From: a virus
IMG/VR virus record: IMGVR_UViG_3300044675_004892
Coordinates: 1-22,429 of that record
Direction: 5' to 3' (one strand)
Length of the DNA stretch: 22,429 nt
A model generated the notes under the pieces. That model saw only the letters and a program-made list of their open reading frames with translations, was not told the DNA's origin and did not search any database. Positions 14,776 through 21,867 of the stretch are shown one piece after another; the first letter of the stretch is position 1, and the number at the start of each line of letters is the position of its first letter. The position numbers and the translations under genes were made by a program.

Positions 14776-15539
14776 AAGCACTTGTTGTATGTCCAACTTA
14801 TGGAAGACTCCCTTATCTGGGGAGATTGTTAGCATCATTTTTACATCAAGACTGTGATGACAAGCATTTGGTTATCATCAATGATGATAAAAACATCACA
14901 TTGGAATGTGATTATGATAATGTCACTGTTATGAATTTGACCAAAAAGATATCGGTAGGGGAAAAAAGAAACTTGGGGGCAGCATACGGACATTTTGATG
15001 TGATACATCCATGGGATGATGATGATATTTTCTTACCCAACCGTTTATCAAATCATATGAAACAATACGCCGATCCTTCTGTGGAAGCATACAGAAATTT
15101 TCCCTCATATACTATATATGCGGATAAATTTGCTTCGTGTAGTGGGGGGACGAACAATAAATCATATCGAAAAAAAATGTTTTTTGATGTTGGAGGATAT
15201 GGCAGCACTAATAATTTTCAAGAAGATGCGGAATTACATCACAAATTAAGAAATTTTAAAAAAGATGAAAATGAAAATGAACGCGATTTTGTTTATGGAT
15301 TTTCAACATCTAATTTTCATTTATCGTGTCAACCCACGGAATTACAAATACAAAAAATTTCATATGACCAATTAATAGAATTAAATTTATTAAACAAAAA
15401 ATTTATCATAACGCCTGACTTCGATGAATATAATAAATATCTACTGTTAGATGAAATTTTTAAAAAAAAAGGTGAAAGTATTGAGATTGATGTCTTACCA
15501 AATGGTAAAATTAAAATACTAAATGTGGACAATGAATGA
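14772..15539 (+). CDS. GT2-like glycosyltransferase
   Basis: 255 residues. VVCPTYGRLPYLGRLLASFL (5-24) and HLVIINDDK (32-40) form the first half of a GT2 GT-A fold. ISVGEKRNLGAAYG (60-73) is the usual helix, and HPWDDDDIFLP (79-89) carries an acidic run serving as the DxD motif. GGYGSTNNFQEDAELHHKL gives a plausible catalytic Glu-Asp. The final 60 residues are basic and AT-rich with little similarity to known domains. It overlaps the previous gene by four bases and the sulfotransferase remnant by eight. It is the last intact forward gene before the reversed block. Confidence 0.87.
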   Translation: MKALVVCPTYGRLPYLGRLLASFLHQDCDDKHLVIINDDKNITLECDYDNVTVMNLTKKISVGEKRNLGAAYGHFDVIHPWDDDDIFLPNRLSNHMKQYADPSVEAYRNFPSYTIYADKFASCSGGTNNKSYRKKMFFDVGGYGSTNNFQEDAELHHKLRNFKKDENENERDFVYGFSTSNFHLSCQPTELQIQKISYDQLIELNLLNKKFIITPDFDEYNKYLLLDEIFKKKGESIEIDVLPNGKIKILNVDNE

Positions 15540-15612
15540 TTACGCATTCATGCATATTCCCAACGCAGGTAGAGGATCAATCCTCCATATAAAAAGATTC
15601 CAAAAATTGTGA
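15532..15612 (+). pseudogene. N-terminal remnant of a sulfotransferase
   Basis: An ATG at 15532 begins 26 codons and ends at TGA 15610-15612. It overlaps the upstream gene by eight bases, as intact neighbours in this operon do. Residues 5-17 read AFMHIPNAGRGSI, matching the opening strand and PAPS-binding loop of carbohydrate sulfotransferases (FxHIPKTGGTSI). After about six more residues the frame runs into sequence that is antisense to the reverse-strand gene ending at 15577, and similarity stops. I read this as the truncated 5' end of a sulfotransferase gene cut by a rearrangement. Chance similarity in so short a peptide is possible. Confidence 0.5.
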
Positions 15613-16095
15613 TATTCTTTTATTATATTCAATTGCTAAGTTCTTTCCCTGCTCTATTGAAATCCCGTTTCTTTTGTGTAGGGACGTGGCAATATCTTTA
15701 AGATTTCTATAACATACAACAAATTGAGGATTTGGTAGATGTTTATACCAAGCATCTATGGTCAATGATGTTCTAGGATCTTTAAACCCCCAACTTTCCA
15801 TATTTTTACTCTGTGCTGTTGCAACCTCATCAGCGACGATCCGTTTAATATGATCTTCATAATTTTTACCAATTTCAATTATTTTTTCTCTTGGTGGGGG
15901 ATCAAACCAACTACCACCAGAATTGTGTAATATCTCATCATTTATTTTAATTATCTCAATGTTTTCATAATGACCCTTTGGATTGTCTACTAATCCGATC
16001 AACAATTTTTTTCCCATATGAACTTCAGAATTTAAAGTTCTGGCAACTAATGAGGTTGCTGATCTATGCATTCCCAATACGACTATTGTTTTCAT
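15577..16095 (-). CDS. Sulfotransferase family protein, probably C-terminally shortened
   Basis: 172 residues. VLGMHRSATSLVAR (6-19) is the 5'-phosphosulfate-binding loop (GxxRSGTS type, here with Ala in place of Gly). GHYEN (41-45), WGFKDPR (102-108) and CYRNLKDIATSL (128-139, the 3'-phosphate-binding segment) follow in family order. The family normally continues some tens of residues after the YNxRI helix seen at 157-161, but this protein ends at FLESFYMED, exactly where the forward remnant begins. The reaction would be PAPS-dependent sulfation, likely of a sugar hydroxyl. It is translationally coupled to the upstream reverse-strand gene by an ATGA overlap. Confidence 0.78.
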   Translation of the reverse strand: MKTIVVLGMHRSATSLVARTLNSEVHMGKKLLIGLVDNPKGHYENIEIIKINDEILHNSGGSWFDPPPREKIIEIGKNYEDHIKRIVADEVATAQSKNMESWGFKDPRTSLTIDAWYKHLPNPQFVVCYRNLKDIATSLHKRNGISIEQGKNLAIEYNKRISQFLESFYMED

Positions 16096-16835
16096 ATTTT
16101 CAAATAATTTTCTAAAAGTTGTTTATAGTCGGTGTTCCATTTTGGCTTTAGTTCAATATCACCAATTGGAATTTTTCCCTCTTTTTTTAAATTATCAATG
16201 TGTTTCGAATGTCTAATAATTACATTTTCTCTATCTGGTGTATCCTTACTTTGACCCGACATATGATAACTTCTACCGCCCCATAAATACATCCACGAAA
16301 TTTCTTCATCTGGTGGGGAAGCATTTACCACTCTACAATTATATTCTCCTTTCAATTTAATAACAAATGACATATCATATCCCGCATTTTCAAGAGGATG
16401 TTTACTCGATCTCTCCCATATCTCTTTAGTATAAATGATGCCAGAATTTCCCAGAGAAGTCAGAGCATGTATTTTATTATGATTAACCAACGCACCTCTA
16501 TTCCAATGAAGTAAATCGTAACTTGGAAAATATTTGTTTATATTACCTAAGTGATTCGATAATGCAATATCATCATCATCCCAAACTGCTATTGTATTGT
16601 AGCTACAATTTTCTACCGCAAAATTTTCCTTAGCTCCAATTGTTTCAAATGTTTTATCGAAATTAATTATTTTAACTTTCGGGTGATCGAAATATAATTT
16701 TTGTTCAGGATAGTCATTCACGATAACCATCTCACTATCACCATCATATTCTTGATTCAAAAAACTGTATAATGATTCTTCTAATAAATCAACTCGTCCG
16801 TATGTGATACATTTACATGAAATAGGAATTGCCAT
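16092..16835 (-). CDS. GT2-like glycosyltransferase
   Basis: 247 residues. CKCITYGRVDLLEESLYSFL (7-26) and MVIVNDYPEQ (36-45) form the first half of a GT2 fold. TIGAKENFAVENC (65-77) is the helix, and VWDDDDIALS (84-93) the acidic metal-binding run, closely paralleling WDDDD in the enzyme at 14772. The two enzymes share the layout 'TYGR ... WDDDD' and may be distant paralogues. The C-terminal half includes a His/Trp-rich segment (SWMYLWGGRSYHMSGQ). It is the first gene of a two-gene reverse block with the sulfotransferase, so one may add a sugar that the other sulfates. Confidence 0.85.
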   Translation of the reverse strand: MAIPISCKCITYGRVDLLEESLYSFLNQEYDGDSEMVIVNDYPEQKLYFDHPKVKIINFDKTFETIGAKENFAVENCSYNTIAVWDDDDIALSNHLGNINKYFPSYDLLHWNRGALVNHNKIHALTSLGNSGIIYTKEIWERSSKHPLENAGYDMSFVIKLKGEYNCRVVNASPPDEEISWMYLWGGRSYHMSGQSKDTPDRENVIIRHSKHIDNLKKEGKIPIGDIELKPKWNTDYKQLLENYLKI

Positions 16836-16841
16836 ATGTGT

Positions 16842-16849
16842 TTATTTAA
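16842..16849 (-). promoter_or_regulatory. Candidate AT-rich promoter element TTAAATAA
   Basis: TTAAATAA on the reverse strand lies six bases before the ATG of the GT2 gene and is followed by ACATATG, as upstream of the phoH-like gene. The duplicated arrangement at the two reverse-strand leading genes suggests a shared signal. The short distance to the ATG would imply an almost leaderless transcript. Confidence 0.3.
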
Positions 16850-16866
16850 TAATAAAATAATGTACA

Positions 16867-16894
16867 TTGACAAATGTCGATTGACAAATAAATA
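16867..16894 (+). promoter_or_regulatory. Candidate promoter for gmd, TTGACA-N16-TAAATA, with repeated ATTGACAAAT
   Basis: ATTGACAAAT occurs at 16866-16875 and again at 16880-16889, 14 bases apart. From the first copy, TTGACA (16867-16872) is followed after 16 bases by TAAATA (16889-16894), a good sigma-70-like pair. The gmd ATG lies 22 bases further on. The second TTGACA could be an alternative -35 box or part of an operator. Confidence 0.45.
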
Positions 16895-16916
16895 ACATCA
16901 AATTTCCTTTACAAAA

Positions 16917-18017
16917 ATGAATAAAAAGGCACTCATAACAGGTATTACAGGACAAGATGGTTCATATCTTGCAGAACTACTTCTTGAAAAGGGTTACGAA
17001 GTTCACGGCATTAAACGAAGATCTTCATCTTTCAATACTTCGCGTATTGATCACCTCTATAAAGATCCACATGAAGACAATAATAGATTTCAACTACACT
17101 ATGGTGATCTCTCTGATAGTTCCAATCTAACTAAAATAATTAAAGAAGTTGAACCAGATGAAATTTATAATTTGGGCGCACAGTCTCACGTTGCTGTCTC
17201 GTTTGAGTTGCCAGAATATACCGCTGATGTCGATGCGTTAGGATCTCTACGGCTGCTTGAAGCTATTCGCTTTCTTGGATTAGAAAAGAAGACTCGTTAC
17301 TATCAAGCATCTACCTCTGAATTATATGGTTATGTGCAAAATGCGACACAGACCGAAACAACTCCATTTTACCCACGCTCTCCCTATGGAGTAGCTAAAC
17401 TCTATGCTTACTGGATAACTATAAACTATCGTGAATCATATGGCATGTATGCTTGTAATGGTATTCTTTTTAATCACGAATCACCACGGCGCGGTGAAAC
17501 ATTTGTAACACGCAAAATAACGAGAGGTATCTCGAATATTGCTATTGGATTGGAAAAAACTTTATTTCTTGGTAATCTCAATTCTTTGAGAGATTGGGGT
17601 CATGCTAAAGATTATGTTAGAATGCAATGGATGATGCTTCAACAAGATGTTCCTGAAGATTTTGTTATTGCTACTGGTAAACAAATTTCTGTGAGAGAAT
17701 TTGTAAGAATGTCTGCAAAATTTGCAGGTATAGAAATTGATTTCAAAGGGGAAGGACTTAATGAAATTGGTATTGTTTCTGCTATTACCGATAAATCAAA
17801 AGCTCATAGTGTTGGGGTTGGTGATGTTATTGTGAGAATTGACCCTCAATATTTCCGACCTGCCGAAGTTGAAACACTACTTGGTGATCCATCAAAAGCA
17901 ATGAAAAAACTTGGTTGGAAACCTGAGATTACTGTTGCAGAAATGTGTGAAGAAATGGTGATACATGATCTAAAGGAAGCTAATCGCGCTGCTCTACTCA
18001 AACAACATGGCTATTAA
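16917..18017 (+). CDS. gmd: GDP-mannose 4,6-dehydratase
   Basis: 366 residues, full length for the family. It converts GDP-D-mannose to GDP-4-keto-6-deoxy-D-mannose, the first step to GDP-L-fucose. TGITGQDG (8-15) binds NADP. Thr133 and Glu135 (in ASTSELYG), Tyr157 and Lys161 (YGVAK) match the catalytic residues of the E. coli enzyme with an offset of one. [18 protein letters not shown] (186-203) is the near-invariant substrate and tetramer segment. An insertion at about 279-310 (GLNEIGIVS ... [10 protein letters not shown]) is typical of several bacterial Gmd forms. The gene has its own promoter region and is followed after 24 bases by the fucose synthase gene. Confidence 0.97.
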   Translation: MNKKALITGITGQDGSYLAELLLEKGYEVHGIKRRSSSFNTSRIDHLYKDPHEDNNRFQLHYGDLSDSSNLTKIIKEVEPDEIYNLGAQSHVAVSFELPEYTADVDALGSLRLLEAIRFLGLEKKTRYYQASTSELYGYVQNATQTETTPFYPRSPYGVAKLYAYWITINYRESYGMYACNGILFNHESPRRGETFVTRKITRGISNIAIGLEKTLFLGNLNSLRDWGHAKDYVRMQWMMLQQDVPEDFVIATGKQISVREFVRMSAKFAGIEIDFKGEGLNEIGIVSAITDKSKAHSVGVGDVIVRIDPQYFRPAEVETLLGDPSKAMKKLGWKPEITVAEMCEEMVIHDLKEANRAALLKQHGY

Positions 18018-18041
18018 TTTTAAAACAAACAAATCGTAGAT

Positions 18042-18989
18042 ATGAACAATACCCATAAATTATACATCGCAGGACATCGTGGAATGCTGGGATCGGCTCT
18101 ATTACGAGCATACAAAAAAAACGATAAGTATGAATTACTTACTGCAACGAGAGATCAACTTGACCTGTTAGATCAACGAGCGGTGTTTGACTTTCTTAAC
18201 GAAAACAAACCCGATGCAGTTATTATCGCTGCTGCAAAGGTTGGAGGGATTCATGCGAATTCTCAATATCCAGCAGAATTTATATATGAGAATCTCGCTA
18301 TCGCTTTAAATATCATAGAGGGAAGTCGTCGTGCTGGTGTGCAACGACTCTTAAATTTAGGAAGCTCTTGTATTTACCCGAAGCAAGCACCTCAACCAAT
18401 TAAAGAAAGTTACTTACTTCAATCTGAATTAGAAATTACCAACGAAGCATATTCAATAGCAAAAATTGCAGCACTAAAAATGTGTCAGCATTATCGCAAT
18501 CAATATGGTCTTCTCTACCATTCTGCTATGCCTACCAATCTTTACGGATCTGGTGATAGCTATCATGCTGAAAATAGTCATGTAATTCCAGGACTTATTA
18601 GACGCATTCATCAGGCTAAAGTTCAGAAGCTACCAAGTGTAACCATTTGGGGTACTGGCAATCCACGACGAGAATTTCTACATGTTGACGATCTTGCGTC
18701 TGCCTGTATGCATCTCATAGAGCATCCTAACCCGCCTGATTGGGTCAACATAGGTACAGGAAAAGATATTAGTATTAAAGAGTTAGCTCAACTAATTGTC
18801 GATATCGTAGGTTTTGAAGGTGTAATTGAAAACGATTATAGTAAACCAGATGGCACAATGCAGAAACTTCTTAATATAAGTCTCTGCGATAAAATAGGAT
18901 GGCAAGCTACAACATCTCTACGTGATGGATTGACACAAGCATACAAATCGTTTCTCGCAGAAACACAATCTAAGACACTGCGAATTTAA
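18042..18989 (+). CDS. fcl: GDP-L-fucose synthase
   Basis: 315 residues. This dual epimerase/reductase turns the Gmd product into GDP-L-fucose with NADPH. AGHRGMLGSAL (10-20) is the cofactor loop. GSSCIYP (107-113) contains the conserved Ser and Cys110. Tyr137 and Lys141 (YSIAK) form the catalytic pair, and His180 (in AENSHVIPGLI) is the conserved acid-base residue. All agree with E. coli Fcl (WcaG) at an offset of one. RREFLHVDDLA is the conserved late motif. It follows gmd in the same transcript and completes the donor pathway for the GT11 enzymes at 12413 and perhaps 7142. Confidence 0.97.
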   Translation: MNNTHKLYIAGHRGMLGSALLRAYKKNDKYELLTATRDQLDLLDQRAVFDFLNENKPDAVIIAAAKVGGIHANSQYPAEFIYENLAIALNIIEGSRRAGVQRLLNLGSSCIYPKQAPQPIKESYLLQSELEITNEAYSIAKIAALKMCQHYRNQYGLLYHSAMPTNLYGSGDSYHAENSHVIPGLIRRIHQAKVQKLPSVTIWGTGNPRREFLHVDDLASACMHLIEHPNPPDWVNIGTGKDISIKELAQLIVDIVGFEGVIENDYSKPDGTMQKLLNISLCDKIGWQATTSLRDGLTQAYKSFLAETQSKTLRI

Positions 18990-19006
18990 TAATAAAAAAA
19001 TATCCA

Positions 19007-19034
19007 TTGACATCTAAAAAATAATCAATAAGTA
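19007..19034 (+). promoter_or_regulatory. Candidate promoter, TTGACA-N16-TAAGTA
   Basis: TTGACATC begins at 19007, and TAAGTA at 19029-19034 follows the TTGACA after 16 bases. It ends five bases before the ATG at 19040. The layout, including the distance to the start codon, copies that at 2338-2370. Confidence 0.45.
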
Positions 19035-19039
19035 TTTTC

Positions 19040-19465
19040 ATGACCGTATCTATTGATGTTTTAGCCCCTCAAAAATCCCACATTGATCTCAGTGATAAAG
19101 CACTACCAAGTGATTTTGGTTTGGATGATTATAGTCTATCCAAACTTTTTGATGATGTGATGCTTCTTGAATATTGTGATTTGGTCACAGGAGAAGAATC
19201 AGGTGATTATATTTTACGTGGAGGTATTGCGATTCCTGTTGCTCAAGTTCATAATGCTTGGAGAAAAGGTAAAGTCATCCTTAAAGGACCAAACGTGCGA
19301 TACACTGAAGTTGGTGATATCGTAGTGTTCCCCAATAATATGGGTATTCCAATCTCCAACTTGGAAGTAACAGGTCATGGTAAAGTGAAGAACGCTTTGT
19401 TCTTGAACGAGCAGCGCATGTTTGGCGTTTGTGATATAAATGCTAAAAAAATTAAAGAGAAATGA
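19040..19465 (+). CDS. GroES-like co-chaperonin (T4 gp31-type role possible)
   Basis: 141 residues. Residues 39-133 have the pattern of the GroES barrel: DDVMLLEYCD as the first strand, GKVILKGPNV (77-86), VGDIVVFPNNMGIPIS (91-106) matching the VGDxVxF core of co-chaperonins, and FLNEQRMFGVCD (121-132) matching the closing strand in which GroES has the ExDILAIVE pattern. The first 35 residues are extra relative to GroES. Several large phages encode co-chaperonins to adapt host GroEL for capsid folding; T4 gp31 is the known case. A mobile loop would be expected at about 45-70, but no recognisable hydrophobic tripeptide is seen there. Assignment by pattern only. Confidence 0.6.
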   Translation: MTVSIDVLAPQKSHIDLSDKALPSDFGLDDYSLSKLFDDVMLLEYCDLVTGEESGDYILRGGIAIPVAQVHNAWRKGKVILKGPNVRYTEVGDIVVFPNNMGIPISNLEVTGHGKVKNALFLNEQRMFGVCDINAKKIKEK

Positions 19466-19853
19466 ATTACAAACGTTATTGAAAAATAACATTTGTGATT
19501 TATTAATTGTTCGTAGACGACCTGAACGCTCACCAGGACGACCTTATATTCGCCAGATGTTGTGTACGAACAGTATGGAGATTCTCAATTCCTATAATGG
19601 TAAAACAACTTTGAACTTTTCAGGTTCCTTTGAACCTAAAAAAGTCGATGAGCGTAAACATAATTTAGTAGTTACATGGGATATCTTCATGCAGGACTTT
19701 AGAAATGTCTCGATGGATATGTGCTATCTCGTTCAAAAAATCCCAGCAGACGATAACTTTTGGAAGTTTTTCAATGAAAATATATTCCCCATGAGTCCAA
19801 ACGAGAAATTGCGATACATGGACAATGAACTTAATCTCGACCCTTACCCATGA
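19440..19853 (+). CDS. Hypothetical protein, possible SH3-barrel (DUF2693-like)
   Basis: 137 residues from ATG 19440, which overlaps the co-chaperonin gene by 26 bases. The core IRQMLCTNSMEILN (37-50) and then NLVVTWDIFMQDFRNVSMD (75-93) recalls the pattern of DUF2693, a small phage domain in which a 'MxCT' strand is followed by 'xVWDxxxxxWRxFxxD'. That fold is thought to be a small beta barrel. RRRPERSPGRPYIR (25-38) is strongly basic and could contact nucleic acid. The C-terminal 35 residues are acidic. Function is not known, and the family link is tentative. Confidence 0.6.
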   Translation: MLKKLKRNELQTLLKNNICDLLIVRRRPERSPGRPYIRQMLCTNSMEILNSYNGKTTLNFSGSFEPKKVDERKHNLVVTWDIFMQDFRNVSMDMCYLVQKIPADDNFWKFFNENIFPMSPNEKLRYMDNELNLDPYP

Positions 19854-20179
19854 ATAGAATCGAAGAACATTTAAAAAAATTAATTTTCCGTGATGTGAAA
19901 TTTGTATTGAATTCCCGAACAATTAAAGGGGGTAAAATACAAATGTTTAACACCAAACAAAATTTTGTAAGATTTAAAATTGAAGAAGATGGAGACATCA
20001 AAGAATGGGAAATCTCTTATCCTTATGATATTAAAAAAATTGAAAATGGATTTATTTTTGATTATTCTCTGAGTGCATTCTGTCCTAGAACTGAAGAGGT
20101 TTATTGGAAGATGAAAGCAATTAACAAAACAGATATTTCTAAATTTTTCGATAATTATCTTTACGTCTTGACATCTTAA
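19850..20179 (+). CDS. Hypothetical protein (109 aa)
   Basis: 109 residues, no family recognised. The sequence is a mix of charged strands (FRDVKFVLNSRTIKGGKIQM, FVRFKIEEDGD, WEISYPYDIKKIENG) followed by a helical end (MKAINKTDISKFFDNYLYV), suggesting a small beta-rich domain. It overlaps the previous gene by four bases (ATGA), so it belongs to the same transcript as the co-chaperonin. The TTGACATC string at 20168 lies inside its last codons and may start the helicase transcript. Confidence 0.65.
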   Translation: MNRIEEHLKKLIFRDVKFVLNSRTIKGGKIQMFNTKQNFVRFKIEEDGDIKEWEISYPYDIKKIENGFIFDYSLSAFCPRTEEVYWKMKAINKTDISKFFDNYLYVLTS

Positions 20180-20195
20180 AATTGCGTGGTAGGAT
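20168..20195 (+). promoter_or_regulatory. Possible promoter, TTGACATC with weak -10
   Basis: TTGACATC at 20168-20175 repeats the string found at 2338 and 19007. A weak TAGGAT lies 16 bases after the TTGACA (20190-20195). The helicase ATG is 45 bases further on, and the intervening gap (20180-20240) holds no other gene. Confidence 0.3.
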
Positions 20196-20240
20196 TTCCA
20201 TAATAAATGTCCTTAGATGTTGAAATTGAAATCTTAAAAA

Positions 20241-21866
20241 ATGCGTAACTTAATATTAAACTTCCCAGAGGGATTCAATCCTCGTGATAAACAAGCAAAA
20301 GCTCTCAATGCCATTGAAAAAGCATTTGAGAATGGTAAAAAATTCGTAATTGTTCATGCAGACACAGGGGTAGGTAAGACACACTTAGCTAAAACCCTTG
20401 GGAATGTATCTAAAGATGTTCCTGTTGAATTTGAAAGAATAGTAAAGAATTATAGTATTTTTGCTGAAAATGGTGCAGAATTGATGAAAGATATTGATCC
20501 ATTTGGGTGTTATTCTTTGACAATTACTAAATCACTCCAAGATCAATACCAGAATACTTTCGATGATACAGGAGTTTTGAAAGGTAAGAGTAATTACCAG
20601 TGTGATGTGGATGATACCCTGTCAGTTGATATTGCGCCATGTATTTATGTGGCAAACCAAAAGAATGAGTGTTGGAAAGCTAATCGTTGTCCTTATTACA
20701 ACTCTCGTAATAATATGCTAACGTCAAGGTTTTCCGCTTTGAATTACAGTATGTTTTTCTCTCTTCCCAACCACCTCAAGAAAAGACAGATTATTGTATG
20801 TGATGAGGGTTCAGAATTAGAAGAGCAGTTAGTTGGTCAATTTACATGTGTAGTGGATATCCCATTTCTTATGAAGACTCAAACACTCGTCACACCATTT
20901 CCCAATGATGATAACAACAAAACCAAAGTGTTGGCGTGGATTAGTAAGGTTACAGAGAGCGTAACAAATTCCTTAGATGAATACAAAAGTTGGTTTAGTG
21001 AGAATAGTAATAAAAAGGATATTATCACTTTCAATAAAAAGAAACAGGAATATACCAAACTTACCAATCTTCAAAATTCCTTACAATTATTGATTGATAC
21101 TTTCTACGATAGCGATTACATCGTAGAACGATTGGAAAATGCTATCCGATTTATTCCTTTAAAAGTTGATGTTCTTTCAAAATATTTGTTTGATTATGCT
21201 GAAAAAGTAGTAATTCTTTCTGCGACAATTATTGATCCCGATGCTTATTGCAAATCTCTTGGTATTAAAGATCATGAATATATCCACATTGGAACAGACT
21301 TTAATCCAGAGAAGTCACCGATTCATATCATGGCAAAACAGAAATTAAATTTTCAAAATTTAAAATCTATGCTTCCAACTTTGATGAAACAGATCAAAGG
21401 TATCATGGAACATCATAAAGATGAAAAGGGTATCATTCATACTCACACTCAATATTTGGCAGATTATATTCGAGAAAATATAAAATCAGATCGTTTGCTT
21501 TGTAGGGAAGCAGGAGTGAATAATGAACAGCTTTTGGAAACTCATGAATCGTCCAGTGAACCGACCATTTTAGTGTCACCATCAATGACATATGGTGTGG
21601 ACTTAAAAGGTGATTTGTCTCGCTTCCAAATCATTCTCAAAGCACCATGGCTACCGACAAAGGATGTTCGAGTAGAGAAGCTGATGAAAATTGATAAGGA
21701 TTGGTATGGTAATGCTATGCTCAAGACTCTGCTTCAGGCTTGTGGTCGTAGTGTTCGCGCCCATGATGACTGGTGTGAAACATATATACTTGACGGAAGC
21801 ATTTTTGATGCTATTAATAGGAACAAGAAGAAGCTTCCCAAGTTCTTCCTAGACAGATTTAACTGA
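20241..21866 (+). CDS. SF2 DNA helicase, DinG/XPD-like with Fe-S cysteines
   Basis: 541 residues. Motif I ADTGVGKT is at 40-47. Four cysteines at 121, 134, 144 and 150, spaced as in the Fe-S domain of XPD/DinG helicases, are followed by ALNYSMF, which matches the conserved 'xxNYxLL' segment after that domain. The Walker B motif reads CDEGSELEE, with DEGS (188-191) in place of DEAH. VILSATI is motif III. SPSMTYGVDLKG is motif V, and QACGRSVR (499-506) is motif VI. The enzyme should be an ATP-dependent 5'-3' helicase acting in phage replication, repair or recombination. The length is somewhat below that of cellular DinG. Confidence 0.9.
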   Translation: MRNLILNFPEGFNPRDKQAKALNAIEKAFENGKKFVIVHADTGVGKTHLAKTLGNVSKDVPVEFERIVKNYSIFAENGAELMKDIDPFGCYSLTITKSLQDQYQNTFDDTGVLKGKSNYQCDVDDTLSVDIAPCIYVANQKNECWKANRCPYYNSRNNMLTSRFSALNYSMFFSLPNHLKKRQIIVCDEGSELEEQLVGQFTCVVDIPFLMKTQTLVTPFPNDDNNKTKVLAWISKVTESVTNSLDEYKSWFSENSNKKDIITFNKKKQEYTKLTNLQNSLQLLIDTFYDSDYIVERLENAIRFIPLKVDVLSKYLFDYAEKVVILSATIIDPDAYCKSLGIKDHEYIHIGTDFNPEKSPIHIMAKQKLNFQNLKSMLPTLMKQIKGIMEHHKDEKGIIHTHTQYLADYIRENIKSDRLLCREAGVNNEQLLETHESSSEPTILVSPSMTYGVDLKGDLSRFQIILKAPWLPTKDVRVEKLMKIDKDWYGNAMLKTLLQACGRSVRAHDDWCETYILDGSIFDAINRNKKKLPKFFLDRFN

Positions 21867-21867
21867 T

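Noticed and set aside
15572-15585. GAGGA-TCAA-TCCTC hairpin as a terminator between convergent genes
   Set aside because: The stem is only five pairs, there is no T-run on either side, and the loop is made by the stop codon of the reverse gene; too weak to call.
16836-16916. tRNA or small RNA in the divergent gap
   Set aside because: Only AT-rich sequence with TTGACA repeats is visible; no cloverleaf or stable stem can be drawn.
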